Shown: piece after piece, positions 1 to 6,725 of the stretch
Numbering within the stretch: position 1 is the stretch's first letter
Layout of the letters: the number at the start of each line of letters is the position of its first letter
Source: an uncultured euryarchaeote
GTDB lineage: Archaea > Thermoplasmatota > Poseidoniia > Poseidoniales > Poseidoniaceae
NCBI GenBank assembly: GCA_937897005.1
Contig: CALCOQ010000252.1
Coordinates: 1-11,016 of the forward strand
Length of the DNA: 11,016 nucleotides
Direction: 5' to 3'
The notes under the pieces: model-generated
Told to the model about the DNA's origin: nothing
What the model saw: only the letters and a program-made list of their open reading frames with translations
Database searches by the model: none
Position numbers and translations under genes: made by a program

Positions 1-1
1 A

Positions 2-556
2 TTCCATCTTGGAACAGGAGCCAATGGATTACGTAGAATCATCAAGGCTGGAGTGATTCCTCTGGATATGTTGCAGAGATACTTCAACAAGTGGGTTTCA
101 ACAGCACACGACCTGTTTGGTACAGATACCTCAACCTCGGCTGAATGGGCCTACGTATGGGGTATCAAGGGTCGCTGGGATGAGCGCCTCAAACTTGAGA
201 ATGAACAAGAAGTGGTGAAAGAGTACCTCAATGAGGAAAGCCGAGGACATTATCATGATGAGATAGTGGCTGAGGTGGACAAGATGAATGGCCTTCTACC
301 AGAAGGTGTGACTCACCTATATGTCGCACATGAAAACTTCAATCGCGATATTGGTGCAAATGCAGGAAAGAGATTCACAGTCGAAGGAGAGGCTTTCGAT
401 GGTTCAGAACAGGAATGGGAGGCTTATCTTGGCGAATTCATGCCAACCGCTCAGGACGAAGAAGATCTGAAAGAACTCTTTGAACAGGAATGGATTGAAT
501 TCCGCGCCCCCACGAGAATGATGATCGAGTCTGGAATCGGTCAGATCAAGGCGTGA
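2..556 (+). CDS. BoxB/PaaA-family aryl-CoA ring epoxidase subunit, C-terminal part (5' truncated)
   Basis: The reading frame is open from the left edge; 184 residues are visible and the start lies outside the window. The family is the ferritin-like diiron oxygenases that epoxidise the ring of benzoyl-CoA (BoxB) or phenylacetyl-CoA (PaaA). Seen: the piece opens with FHLGTGANGLRR, which aligns with the helix holding the last E-x-x-H iron ligand; the His at bases 5-7 would be that ligand. Next comes QRYFNKW...DLFG, then a GIKGRWDER stretch matching BoxB LKGRFEE. Near the C-terminus FNRDIGANAGKRF, an acidic spacer and EFMPTAQDEEDLKEL follow the BoxB pattern FHRKIG...WLPTESDR. Most of the diiron site is outside, so substrate cannot be assigned. 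The methionine-like GTG at 53 is internal, because homology continues upstream of it. A small unknown gene starts 6 bp downstream. Family fairly sure, subfamily uncertain: BoxB-like by the tail, PaaA-like in the FH-L-G stretch. Confidence 0.72.
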   Translation, partial: FHLGTGANGLRRIIKAGVIPLDMLQRYFNKWVSTAHDLFGTDTSTSAEWAYVWGIKGRWDERLKLENEQEVVKEYLNEESRGHYHDEIVAEVDKMNGLLPEGVTHLYVAHENFNRDIGANAGKRFTVEGEAFDGSEQEWEAYLGEFMPTAQDEEDLKELFEQEWIEFRAPTRMMIESGIGQIKA

Positions 557-562
557 TCAAAC

Positions 563-1099
563 GTGATTCCCGTTGCCCTTTATGGCATAGATACCGAACA
601 GTGTGAAGACTTCTTCAATCAATTTCAAGAACTTCTTGGTGCGGTTCAATCTGGGTATGAAGAAACTCTCTTCATGATTCAGGGAAAACTGAAACTTGAC
701 CATCTAAAACTGATCGATGAATGGTCAGGTTATCCTCAACTGGTCGTCGATGAGGAGGTCGCTCAGGAGGTTCTCTCCGTATTGGACATCATCTCATATC
801 CAGATGCTGCCCTGATTGAAAGTTTGTTGACCATTGACGGAATCGATATCATGCGACTTTCGCTATGGTTGCATTTCACTACCCACGTCTATCCAATCTG
901 GAGTGAAGATGCTTGTGCAGGTTTACAGAAACTCGGTCTGAATGCGCCTTTTGAGGAAGATATTGCTGCCTACGGAATCTACGCCGGACTCATCGAGGCG
1001 ATGAAGGAATATGCCCCGATGGATGCCCTTCCTGAGTCTCCATTGCCACGTCAGCGCTTGTTGGAAATGGCTCTTGCCGAATGGTCAAGAAGGGCATAG
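563..1099 (+). CDS. Hypothetical 178-aa protein, co-transcribed with the epoxidase subunit
   Basis: Not recognised. A 178-residue, acidic, mostly helical soluble protein without signal peptide or membrane segment. It starts with GTG 6 bp after the upstream stop. GTGATC at 553-558 lies 4 nt before the start and fits an archaeal ribosome binding site (complementary to GATCAC near the 16S rRNA 3' end), supporting the start and coupling to the upstream gene. The C-terminal half holds LHFTTHVYPIWSEDACAGLQKLG followed by an acidic helix; this faintly recalls the 'YPI-D' segment in some helix-hairpin-helix glycosylase-like proteins of unknown role, but the match is too weak to name it. Its place directly behind a diiron oxygenase gene would suit an accessory or assembly role, which is inference only. 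The end overlaps the next gene by 19 bp if that gene starts at 1081. Confidence 0.75.
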   Translation: MIPVALYGIDTEQCEDFFNQFQELLGAVQSGYEETLFMIQGKLKLDHLKLIDEWSGYPQLVVDEEVAQEVLSVLDIISYPDAALIESLLTIDGIDIMRLSLWLHFTTHVYPIWSEDACAGLQKLGLNAPFEEDIAAYGIYAGLIEAMKEYAPMDALPESPLPRQRLLEMALAEWSRRA

Positions 1100-3921
1100 G
1101 CTCATCTCCCCAGCATGGTTCTGGCCCTATGGGCCAGATGTTGAAACGCGCAGTCGAATTGGAGGTCGCCGAAAAAGAGGTGGCCGCAGTACCACGAATG
1201 CTGAACATCGATGGACCACCTCCATCAAGGATTCTACAACTCGCATTGGTTGCAGGTATTGGGCTGATGGTTATCACAGCTGGATATGGACTGCTGTCCT
1301 GGGGATTGGGTACTGATGGTAGTGAGGACGAAGATGGAGATGGAATGCCGGATAAATGGGAACTGAAATATTCCGGAGACCCGAAGGTTACTGCCCCTGA
1401 TGGCCGTACCAAGATGTTGACCGGACTGGACTATATGGTCGTCGACTCGAATCTCGACCCGGATAACGATGGTCTGACCAACCTACAGGAATACTGTTGG
1501 CCACTTACCGTGGAGACCTGCACCATAGCCCGTGCGCTGGATGATACCAGAGGCGGAGTCTCAGCGACTCAGCGTTTGAATCCGCAGAATGCTGATAGTG
1601 ATGGAGATGGAATCCCTGATGGAATCGAACTTTCATTATGCGTCAGAGAGATGGCGAACAACAGCAGAGGTGATGATGGACTATGCCTTCATTTCTCACC
1701 GCTGATCAAAATGGACCTCGACGTCGATGGTGATGGATGGGATTCCAATGGAGACGGTCATCTATCAAGCGATGAAGAGTGGAATTCGAGCGAAGAAGTG
1801 CAATACTCTCAACCAAGTGAATGGATGACCGAGTTCGATGGACAATGGAATGGTGGCACAGACCCTTTGGAAGCAGACAGTGACGAAGACGGAATACCAG
1901 ATGGTGTCGAGGTTGGTTGGGAATTCAATCCACTTGCGATTCTCGACGGAGTGAGCGACACTGATTCTGACGGTTGGAACACTCCTCTGACCAACCGAGA
2001 TGAATGGCACATCTTCCGAGATTCGGCGAGAGGAGGATTACTCTCGGTCGCCAAGGATTCACAATATGTCATCGCTAGAGATGCCTCGGCATTATTGAAC
2101 CAAACACCGATGGTGATGTCTGCTCATTCCGCTGGTTCGTTGTGGTTGGGAATGTCTGATTCATTGATACATTTGGATTCCAACAACAACTCAACCTCAT
2201 TCAATCTCTCAGGAGTAGCGGCTATTGAAATTCATGAAGGTGCTCAAAGTGGATGGGTCGCAGTGATACATTCAGATGGACTTTCAATCGCTGAGTTGAA
2301 CTTGGATGGGAGTGCGGCGGAGGGATTCTATCAGAGCGTCAATTCTTCTGTCACCATGATGACAAGACTACCAGATGCTTCTGGAACCACCAGACTGGCA
2401 TATTTGACCAGCAGTGACCACCTCAGCATTCTAGAGATGAGCGACTCAGGTGATCTGGTGACTTCTTGGAATGCTTCTCAGAATATTCTGGACCTGTTGC
2501 TTGGAGCCGATGTGACCTCATTGGAATACAGTTCTATCAGTGGTGAGACTGGACGAATATGGATTGCACTTGATAGCGGCTTGCTGAGTATCAGCAGTAA
2601 CGACCTACTCGATTCAGAACCACTGACTGAGTGGCACTTGGGTCCTTTCAGTGACCCGACTCAGGAGACTCCACTCACTTCATTGATCGCTGATCCAGAT
2701 AATGAGGGCTGGGTGATGGGAGCACGAGGTACCGACCTGGTGAGGATGACCGGAACTGGAGGAATACACCAGTCTCTTGACCTTGATGGTGAAGACAGAG
2801 GAAATATCAGTTCGTTGGCAAGAAGTGGATTTGGAATCTGGCTATGGGCGAACGAAGAAGGTGTATGGGAGATTGATTTCAACAGGCATATCGATGAACG
2901 AGTATCTGCCGAACCCTTGATTCTGAGTGAAGTCTCCAGCCTGATAATGAGGCAGGATGAGGTGCTGCTGGCAGTGATTCCGGGAAATTACTCAGGAATG
3001 GTGCCTATTGACCCCCGTTCAAATGACAGTGATGGTGATGGTTGGCAGGATGGCTTTGAACTGATGATGGGAACTGACCCCACTCTTCCTTCGGATACCT
3101 TCGGTTGTAATGGCTATGCAATCCTATGTACTCGCGCATACGATGGTGTCACTTATCCAGCGACCCACAATTCACACGCCAATCTAGAAAGCGGATTCAA
3201 TAATCTGGCTGAGAACCAGTTGGCTTCGATAACTACTCAGTTGGAAAGAGGCATTCGCTACATCAACATGGACCTCTATCAATATGAAGATGATGTCTGG
3301 GTCTGTCACGGTGATTGGGACTTTCCCATTCATCCATGTCTCCAGAGTGGAGGAGAGAGAGCAGTGAATCAACTTGATGAAATCTCATCATTCATGGATG
3401 CCAACCCAGGAGCCGTCATCACTCTCGCCTTCGAGAATTACGTCAATGCAACTGTTGTCCTCGGTGAATTCGATGCCAGTGACCTGACACGATTTCTATT
3501 CTCCAAGCAAGAAGAGTGGCCAACACTTGGAGAGATGGTGACTGCTGGAAAACGCTTGGTGGTGCTTGCAGATGATGAAAATCAAGGATTCACCTGGTGG
3601 CACGATGAACATGATGAGACAAGAATGACCGGTTACAGTTATCAGGCCGAGGATGAATTCAACTGCGACAATGACCGTGGAAACGGTTCAGCATCCATGT
3701 TACAGATTGCTCACTACATTACCGACCCACTATCAAGCGAAGCACAAGCACAGGTCGTCAATCAATTCGGTTCGATGTGGCAACATGCGCAGATGTGCAT
3801 CGACCAACATGGAATGAATCCAAATTTCATACTCGTCGATTATGCTGACTATGGAGACGCTGTACTCGTCGCCGCGGTTCTCAATGGAGTCGAGGATGCA
3901 CCCCCCGGTGCATTCAGTTGA
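1081..3921 (+). CDS. Membrane-anchored surface protein: TSP3/EF-hand calcium repeats, beta-propeller-like region, PI-PLC X-like phosphodiesterase domain
   Basis: 946 residues. A basic N-tail (1-50) precedes one transmembrane helix (about 51-75), so the rest should be extracellular. Asp-rich thrombospondin-type-3-like calcium repeats follow: DEDGDGMPD (84-91), SNLDPDNDG (123-131), DSDGDGIPD (172-180), DSDEDGIPD (267-275), and one more at 650-661 (DSDGDGWQDGFE). A canonical EF-hand loop DSNGDGHLSSDE sits at 221-232. Residues about 310-640 hold recurring W-(I/L/V)-x and 'G-I-W' strands typical of a beta-propeller. Residues about 680-940 form a PI-PLC X-like TIM barrel: THNSH (H696), QLERGIRYINMD (R726, D731), VCHGDW (H743), NPGAVITLAFENY (E785) and PNFILVDYADYGDA. 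It most resembles the plant/microbial PLC-like phosphodiesterase branch. Both catalytic His and the Arg are present, so hydrolysis of a phosphodiester in lipid or a surface glycan is plausible; substrate unknown. Starts at 1129 or 1138 (M17, M20) would avoid the overlap with the preceding gene; no clear ribosome binding site decides. Confidence 0.85.
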   Translation: MVKKGIGSSPQHGSGPMGQMLKRAVELEVAEKEVAAVPRMLNIDGPPPSRILQLALVAGIGLMVITAGYGLLSWGLGTDGSEDEDGDGMPDKWELKYSGDPKVTAPDGRTKMLTGLDYMVVDSNLDPDNDGLTNLQEYCWPLTVETCTIARALDDTRGGVSATQRLNPQNADSDGDGIPDGIELSLCVREMANNSRGDDGLCLHFSPLIKMDLDVDGDGWDSNGDGHLSSDEEWNSSEEVQYSQPSEWMTEFDGQWNGGTDPLEADSDEDGIPDGVEVGWEFNPLAILDGVSDTDSDGWNTPLTNRDEWHIFRDSARGGLLSVAKDSQYVIARDASALLNQTPMVMSAHSAGSLWLGMSDSLIHLDSNNNSTSFNLSGVAAIEIHEGAQSGWVAVIHSDGLSIAELNLDGSAAEGFYQSVNSSVTMMTRLPDASGTTRLAYLTSSDHLSILEMSDSGDLVTSWNASQNILDLLLGADVTSLEYSSISGETGRIWIALDSGLLSISSNDLLDSEPLTEWHLGPFSDPTQETPLTSLIADPDNEGWVMGARGTDLVRMTGTGGIHQSLDLDGEDRGNISSLARSGFGIWLWANEEGVWEIDFNRHIDERVSAEPLILSEVSSLIMRQDEVLLAVIPGNYSGMVPIDPRSNDSDGDGWQDGFELMMGTDPTLPSDTFGCNGYAILCTRAYDGVTYPATHNSHANLESGFNNLAENQLASITTQLERGIRYINMDLYQYEDDVWVCHGDWDFPIHPCLQSGGERAVNQLDEISSFMDANPGAVITLAFENYVNATVVLGEFDASDLTRFLFSKQEEWPTLGEMVTAGKRLVVLADDENQGFTWWHDEHDETRMTGYSYQAEDEFNCDNDRGNGSASMLQIAHYITDPLSSEAQAQVVNQFGSMWQHAQMCIDQHGMNPNFILVDYADYGDAVLVAAVLNGVEDAPPGAFS

Positions 3922-3946
3922 AAGGTGAGAGCGTCAGCCATCGGCT

Positions 3947-4879
3947 GTGCAGAAGCAGTACATCATCCATCTCAAACTGTTTATTGTTGCTGCAATATGG
4001 GGTGCAAGTTGGTCTGCTGGACGAATCATGGCTCTCGACATGCCACCGATAACTGCTGCTTGGCTTCGTTATCTAATCGCCATCAGCTGCTTCCTGTTCT
4101 GGTTGAAGATGATCGGTTTGCTGAAGATGCCTACCAAAGGACAATGGAAACTCGCTTTCATGATTGGTTTCTTCTCCACCGCCATGTACCAGGCCTTCTT
4201 CATGTTCGGAATGAAATACACTGCGGCTGGAGATGCCTCATTGATGATCACATTCAATCCTTTATTCACCGCACTGCTTGCCATTCCTTTGTTATCTGAA
4301 AAGATGACTGCCCGCCTTGCAACTGGACTGGCACTCGGGGTAGCGGGAGTAACCATCCTGTTCCTATATTCACCAAATGTCAACCTACCAGCCGATGAGA
4401 GGATTCTTGGAGATATCCTGATCGCTATCGCTGCATTAGCATGGGCATTATCCAGTATCCTGATGAAGAAAGCCATGAGTGAACCAACCGCTGATGCCAA
4501 CGTACCATTGAGCCCCCTGACCCTGACGGTGTGGGCCTCGATAGCTGGTTTCGTGTTCCTGACCCCATGGGCAGGTTGGGAAACCATCCAAGGAGGGATT
4601 CCTACAATCAGTGCAAGAGCATGGTGGGCGACAATATTCCTTGCCATTCTTTCCACTGTGGTCTCCTATGTCTGGTTCGCTGATGGCATCAAGGTGATCG
4701 GTGCCGGCAAGGCTGCACTCTATGTCTATCTGGTTCCTCCTTTCGGAATCCTCAGTGGATGGTTGCTTCTCGATGAACGGTTGGGATGGAGTCTATTGTT
4801 TGCTTTCATACTCATCGTCGGTGGCGTTGCACTCGCTCAGAGTGAGAAACGTCATCAACAGGTAGCATCTAAGGAGTGA
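3947..4879 (+). CDS. EamA/DMT-superfamily transporter
   Basis: 310 residues with about ten hydrophobic segments, arranged as two EamA repeats (about 8-143 and 150-302), the usual length and layout for drug/metabolite transporters. Seen: AAIWGASWSAGR in helix 1, AAWLRYLIAISCF in helix 2, a second-repeat start ALAWALSSILMKKAM, and GWLLLDERLGW near the end; all are family hallmarks (the W-G and the E of the '-DE-' motif). The protein acts in the cytoplasmic membrane; substrates of DMT exporters (metabolites, amino acids, drugs) cannot be told from sequence. The GTG start at 3947 is the first possible one, because an in-frame TGA lies at 3926-3928. An AGGTGA box at 3923-3928 is 18 nt upstream, longer than ideal. 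The gene is 25 bp behind the phospholipase-like gene and 1 bp before the dehydrogenase gene, so it is probably in their operon. Confidence 0.93.
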   Translation: MQKQYIIHLKLFIVAAIWGASWSAGRIMALDMPPITAAWLRYLIAISCFLFWLKMIGLLKMPTKGQWKLAFMIGFFSTAMYQAFFMFGMKYTAAGDASLMITFNPLFTALLAIPLLSEKMTARLATGLALGVAGVTILFLYSPNVNLPADERILGDILIAIAALAWALSSILMKKAMSEPTADANVPLSPLTLTVWASIAGFVFLTPWAGWETIQGGIPTISARAWWATIFLAILSTVVSYVWFADGIKVIGAGKAALYVYLVPPFGILSGWLLLDERLGWSLLFAFILIVGGVALAQSEKRHQQVASKE

Positions 4880-4880
4880 C

Positions 4881-5762
4881 ATGGGGATTCAGACCGTCGC
4901 CGTCATCGGTGCTGGAACAATGGGGGCTGGAATCGCCCAGATGTGTGCTCAAAGTGGCTGGACCACCAATCTCTATGATGCATTTCCCGAAGGACTGGAG
5001 AAGGGTATGAAAGGGATTGATGCCTTCTGGGACAAAGGAATCGCCCGTGGCAAGACCACCCCCGAGCAGAAAACGGAGTGGGAATCACGATTGCATGCCT
5101 GTTCTGAATTGAATGATGCTGTCAGCGACGTTGACCTCGTCATCGAGGCAGTTCCTGAAATCATGGAACTGAAGAGGAATGTGTTCTCAGAATTGGACAG
5201 GCTGGCTCCTGCACACGCTGTTCTGGGTACCAATACCTCAAGCCTCTCCATCTCGGATATCGCTTCCGTGGTCGGTGACCCATCTCGTGTCATAGGTATG
5301 CATTTCTTCAATCCCGTGCCATTGATGAAACTCCTTGAATTGGTTCGCCATGATCTCACTTCCGAAGACACCATTGCCATTGCTGAAGCAGCGGGGGAAG
5401 CGATGGGTAAAACCTGTATCTTGGTCAAGAATGTACCTGGCTTCGCTACTTCAAGACTCGGAGTGGTTCTAGGAAACGAAGCCATTCGTATGTTGGCAGA
5501 TGGTGTGGCCAGCGCCAAGGACATCGATACCGCGATGAGACTTGGCTATCGACACCCGATGGGGCCGCTGGAATTGACTGACCTTGTAGGACTGGATGTA
5601 AGGAGAGATATCCTGCTCAATCTGCAGCGCTCATTCAATGATGACTCCTACGCTCCACATCCGCTGTTGGAGAAACTGGTCTCGCAAGGGGACCTCGGCA
5701 AGAAGAGTGGTACGGGAATCTATGATTGGTCAACAGGCTCTGCCGAGGAACGCGAACTCTGA
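4881..5762 (+). CDS. 3-hydroxyacyl-CoA dehydrogenase (NAD-dependent, PaaH/HbdA/FadB2-like)
   Basis: 293 residues, the normal size of stand-alone 3-hydroxyacyl-CoA dehydrogenases. It oxidises an L-3-hydroxyacyl-CoA to the 3-ketoacyl-CoA in the cytosol; relatives act in beta-oxidation, in butyryl-CoA metabolism (Hbd) or on 3-hydroxyadipyl-CoA in phenylacetate breakdown (PaaH). Seen: Rossmann fingerprint VAVIGAGTMGAGIAQMCAQS (about 6-25), an acidic residue after beta-2 (LYDAF) for NAD, NTSSLSIS with N118/S120/S121, the signature HFFNPVPLMKLLELV with catalytic H141 and E153, and a C-terminal domain with PMGPLELTDLVGLD and LGKKSGTGIYDW. Nothing is missing. AAGGAG at 4871-4876 lies 4 nt before the ATG and supports the start. 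It overlaps no neighbour; the transporter ends 1 bp before it. Substrate is not decided by sequence; the nearby ring-epoxidase and PaaG-like genes make an aromatic-catabolism role possible. Confidence 0.95.
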   Translation: MGIQTVAVIGAGTMGAGIAQMCAQSGWTTNLYDAFPEGLEKGMKGIDAFWDKGIARGKTTPEQKTEWESRLHACSELNDAVSDVDLVIEAVPEIMELKRNVFSELDRLAPAHAVLGTNTSSLSISDIASVVGDPSRVIGMHFFNPVPLMKLLELVRHDLTSEDTIAIAEAAGEAMGKTCILVKNVPGFATSRLGVVLGNEAIRMLADGVASAKDIDTAMRLGYRHPMGPLELTDLVGLDVRRDILLNLQRSFNDDSYAPHPLLEKLVSQGDLGKKSGTGIYDWSTGSAEEREL

Positions 5763-5771
5763 AACCAGACC

Positions 5772-5900
5772 TCAGAGCAGTGGTTCACCACAATGCGGAC
5801 ATGGAGTTCCAGGAACGAATACCCCGATATTGAAGCCACAAGCCGGGCAGATTGAACCAACTTCATCATACGACATGTGGACCGCAAATGGTTCATCCAT
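5772..5900 (-). CDS. Small CPxCG zinc-ribbon protein (42 aa)
   Basis: A short frame on the minus strand in the gap between the dehydrogenase and sodN. It encodes 42 residues: ATG at 5900-5898, TGA at 5774-5772. The two knuckles are CPACG (C18, C21) and CPHCG (C34, C37), 12 residues apart, a complete four-cysteine zinc ribbon; between them lies FNIGVFVPGTP. The N-terminal 17 residues are acidic with no other motif. Such one-domain ribbons are common in archaea, often of unknown role (protein- or nucleic-acid-binding). An in-frame TGA lies 36 bp upstream of the ATG, so the protein cannot be much longer (TTG at 5906 is an alternative start). It ends 9 bp from the convergent dehydrogenase gene and starts 16-70 bp from divergent sodN depending on sodN's start. 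The spacing of four Cys by chance is unlikely, but no ribosome binding site is evident. Confidence 0.6.
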   Translation of the reverse strand: MDEPFAVHMSYDEVGSICPACGFNIGVFVPGTPCPHCGEPLL

Positions 5901-5946
5901 CTTCAATGATGCGATTATGTCTCGATTTGTTCACACGCATCTTGAT
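5901..5946. promoter_or_regulatory. Short AT-rich divergent promoter region between the zinc-ribbon gene and sodN
   Basis: About 46 bp separate the two divergent starts if sodN begins at 5947. No Shine-Dalgarno box is seen on either strand, which would suit leaderless mRNAs. GATTATGT at 5913-5920 is a weak TATA-like element centred about 30 bp before the 5947 ATG, an acceptable position for an archaeal TATA box on a leaderless transcript. This is tentative: the box is not canonical and no BRE is obvious. No nickel- or iron-regulator operator is recognised. Confidence 0.3.
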
Positions 5947-6420
5947 ATGTCATATCCTACTGCGTCATCCATGCCCTCTGAAGAGATTAGAATTGAAGCC
6001 TCTGCTCACTGTGACGGACCATGTGGAGTATACGACCCTGCCAGCGCACGCGTGGCTGGTGAAGCAGTACAGTCGATGACCAACAAGATGCTTGGACTGG
6101 TTTGTCCAGACACCTCCGATGGAGCAGCGATGGCTGCATATCTCAACACCATGAGTCGCTATGCTGCAATCAAGGAAGAGGAGGCCCAGAAATGCAAGAA
6201 GGAACTTCTGGTCCTTTGGACCGACTTCTTCAAGCCACAGCATCTTGAAGCAATTCCAGATCTTCACGATACCTTCTGGAAGGCTGCCAAATTGTGTAGT
6301 GCCTGCAAGGTAGAGGTCTCCTCGGTCCATGCACAGGAATTGATGGATGCCATCGAAGCCATCCACAACATGTTCTGGGCTGTCAAAGAACGCGACGTCG
6401 CTTGGGTTCGCGCCTCTTGA
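5947..6420 (+). CDS. sodN: Nickel superoxide dismutase precursor
   Basis: Converts superoxide to O2 and H2O2 in the cytosol using a nickel centre. From 5947 it has 157 residues: a 20-residue propeptide and a 137-residue mature part that must start at the His at 6007-6009 to make the Ni site. Seen: the nickel hook HCDGPCGVYDP, with the H1 amine and imidazole plus C2 and C6 as ligands; then SRYAAIKEEEAQKCKKE, VLWTDFFKPQHLEAIPDLHD and KLCSACK, matching the family throughout. The hook has Gly at position 4 and the tail ends WVRAS, both as I recall from marine Synechococcus/Prochlorococcus SodN rather than the Streptomyces enzyme, which has HCDLPCG and Glu17 (here Ala17). Several ATGs are possible (5875, 5917, 5947, 5971). 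5947 gives a normal propeptide and leaves room for a promoter; the frame is open much further upstream but that part runs into the dehydrogenase gene. The processing protease gene follows directly. Confidence 0.96.
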   Translation: MSYPTASSMPSEEIRIEASAHCDGPCGVYDPASARVAGEAVQSMTNKMLGLVCPDTSDGAAMAAYLNTMSRYAAIKEEEAQKCKKELLVLWTDFFKPQHLEAIPDLHDTFWKAAKLCSACKVEVSSVHAQELMDAIEAIHNMFWAVKERDVAWVRAS

Positions 6421-6421
6421 G

Positions 6422-6724
6422 TTGAGTGAATTGATCTCTGTCGTCATCCGCGGCGACAGCATGTGGCCAACCTTGAATGATGGCGATGAGATAGAGTTCA
6501 AACCAATTGGAGAATCAATTCTTCATATTGGCGATATCGTAGTTGCTCAACATCCCTTGAAACCAACTGTCAAAGTGGTCAAGAGAATCTCCGCGATAAT
6601 CGAAAGCCAATATGTCCTGCAAGGAGACAATCCGGACCCATTGGCCAGTGAAGACAGCCACAACTTCGGACCTGTCAACAGGAATTTGGTTCTCGGCTAC
6701 CTTCGTAGTGAACAATCTGGTTGA
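6422..6724 (+). CDS. sodX: Nickel superoxide dismutase maturation protease (S24/S26-type)
   Basis: A small cytosolic peptidase of the signal peptidase I/LexA fold, expected to cut the SodN propeptide just before His1. With the TTG start at 6422 it has 100 residues, close to the usual size of about 90. Seen: GDSMWPTL with the nucleophile Ser13, GDIVVAQHP, the general-base segment VKVVKRIS with Lys54, YVLQGDNP (the signal-peptidase GDN box) and FGPVNRNLVLGY; together these match the Ni-SOD maturation protease family. There is no membrane helix, unlike true signal peptidases, which fits a cytosolic substrate. The start is uncertain: ATG at 6347 would overlap sodN by 74 bp and add 25 residues without homology; TTG at 6422 or 6431 sits just behind the sodN stop (6418-6420), suggesting translational coupling. 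Its stop is 1 bp from the convergent isomerase gene. The location next to sodN confirms the assignment over LexA-like regulators. Confidence 0.92.
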   Translation: MSELISVVIRGDSMWPTLNDGDEIEFKPIGESILHIGDIVVAQHPLKPTVKVVKRISAIIESQYVLQGDNPDPLASEDSHNFGPVNRNLVLGYLRSEQSG

Positions 6725-6725
6725 C

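Noticed and set aside
990..1412. Minus-strand frame across the junction of the unknown gene and the phospholipase-like gene.
   Set aside because: Pro/Ser-rich shadow translation without any motif; the opposing genes explain the sequence.
1321..2000. Repeated GATGGAGATGG-like DNA considered as a tandem DNA repeat or CRISPR-like array.
   Set aside because: The repeats are irregularly spaced and simply encode the Asp-rich calcium-binding motifs.
4069..4656. Long minus-strand open frame opposite the transporter.
   Set aside because: No recognisable domain; the plus strand encodes a clear ten-helix EamA protein, and the antisense frame only mirrors its codon bias.
4973..5524. Long minus-strand open frame opposite the hydroxyacyl-CoA dehydrogenase.
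   Set aside because: No motif, low-complexity Ser/Thr-rich translation; the plus strand has the full catalytic signature.
5638..5946. Upstream extension of the sodN frame to an ATG at 5638.
   Set aside because: It overlaps the conserved C-terminus of the dehydrogenase in another frame, lacks family similarity, and its codons fit the antisense zinc-ribbon gene better.
6422..6724. SodX considered as a LexA/S24 repressor or signal peptidase I.
   Set aside because: No DNA-binding domain and no membrane helix; adjacency to sodN and small size fit the Ni-SOD maturation protease.
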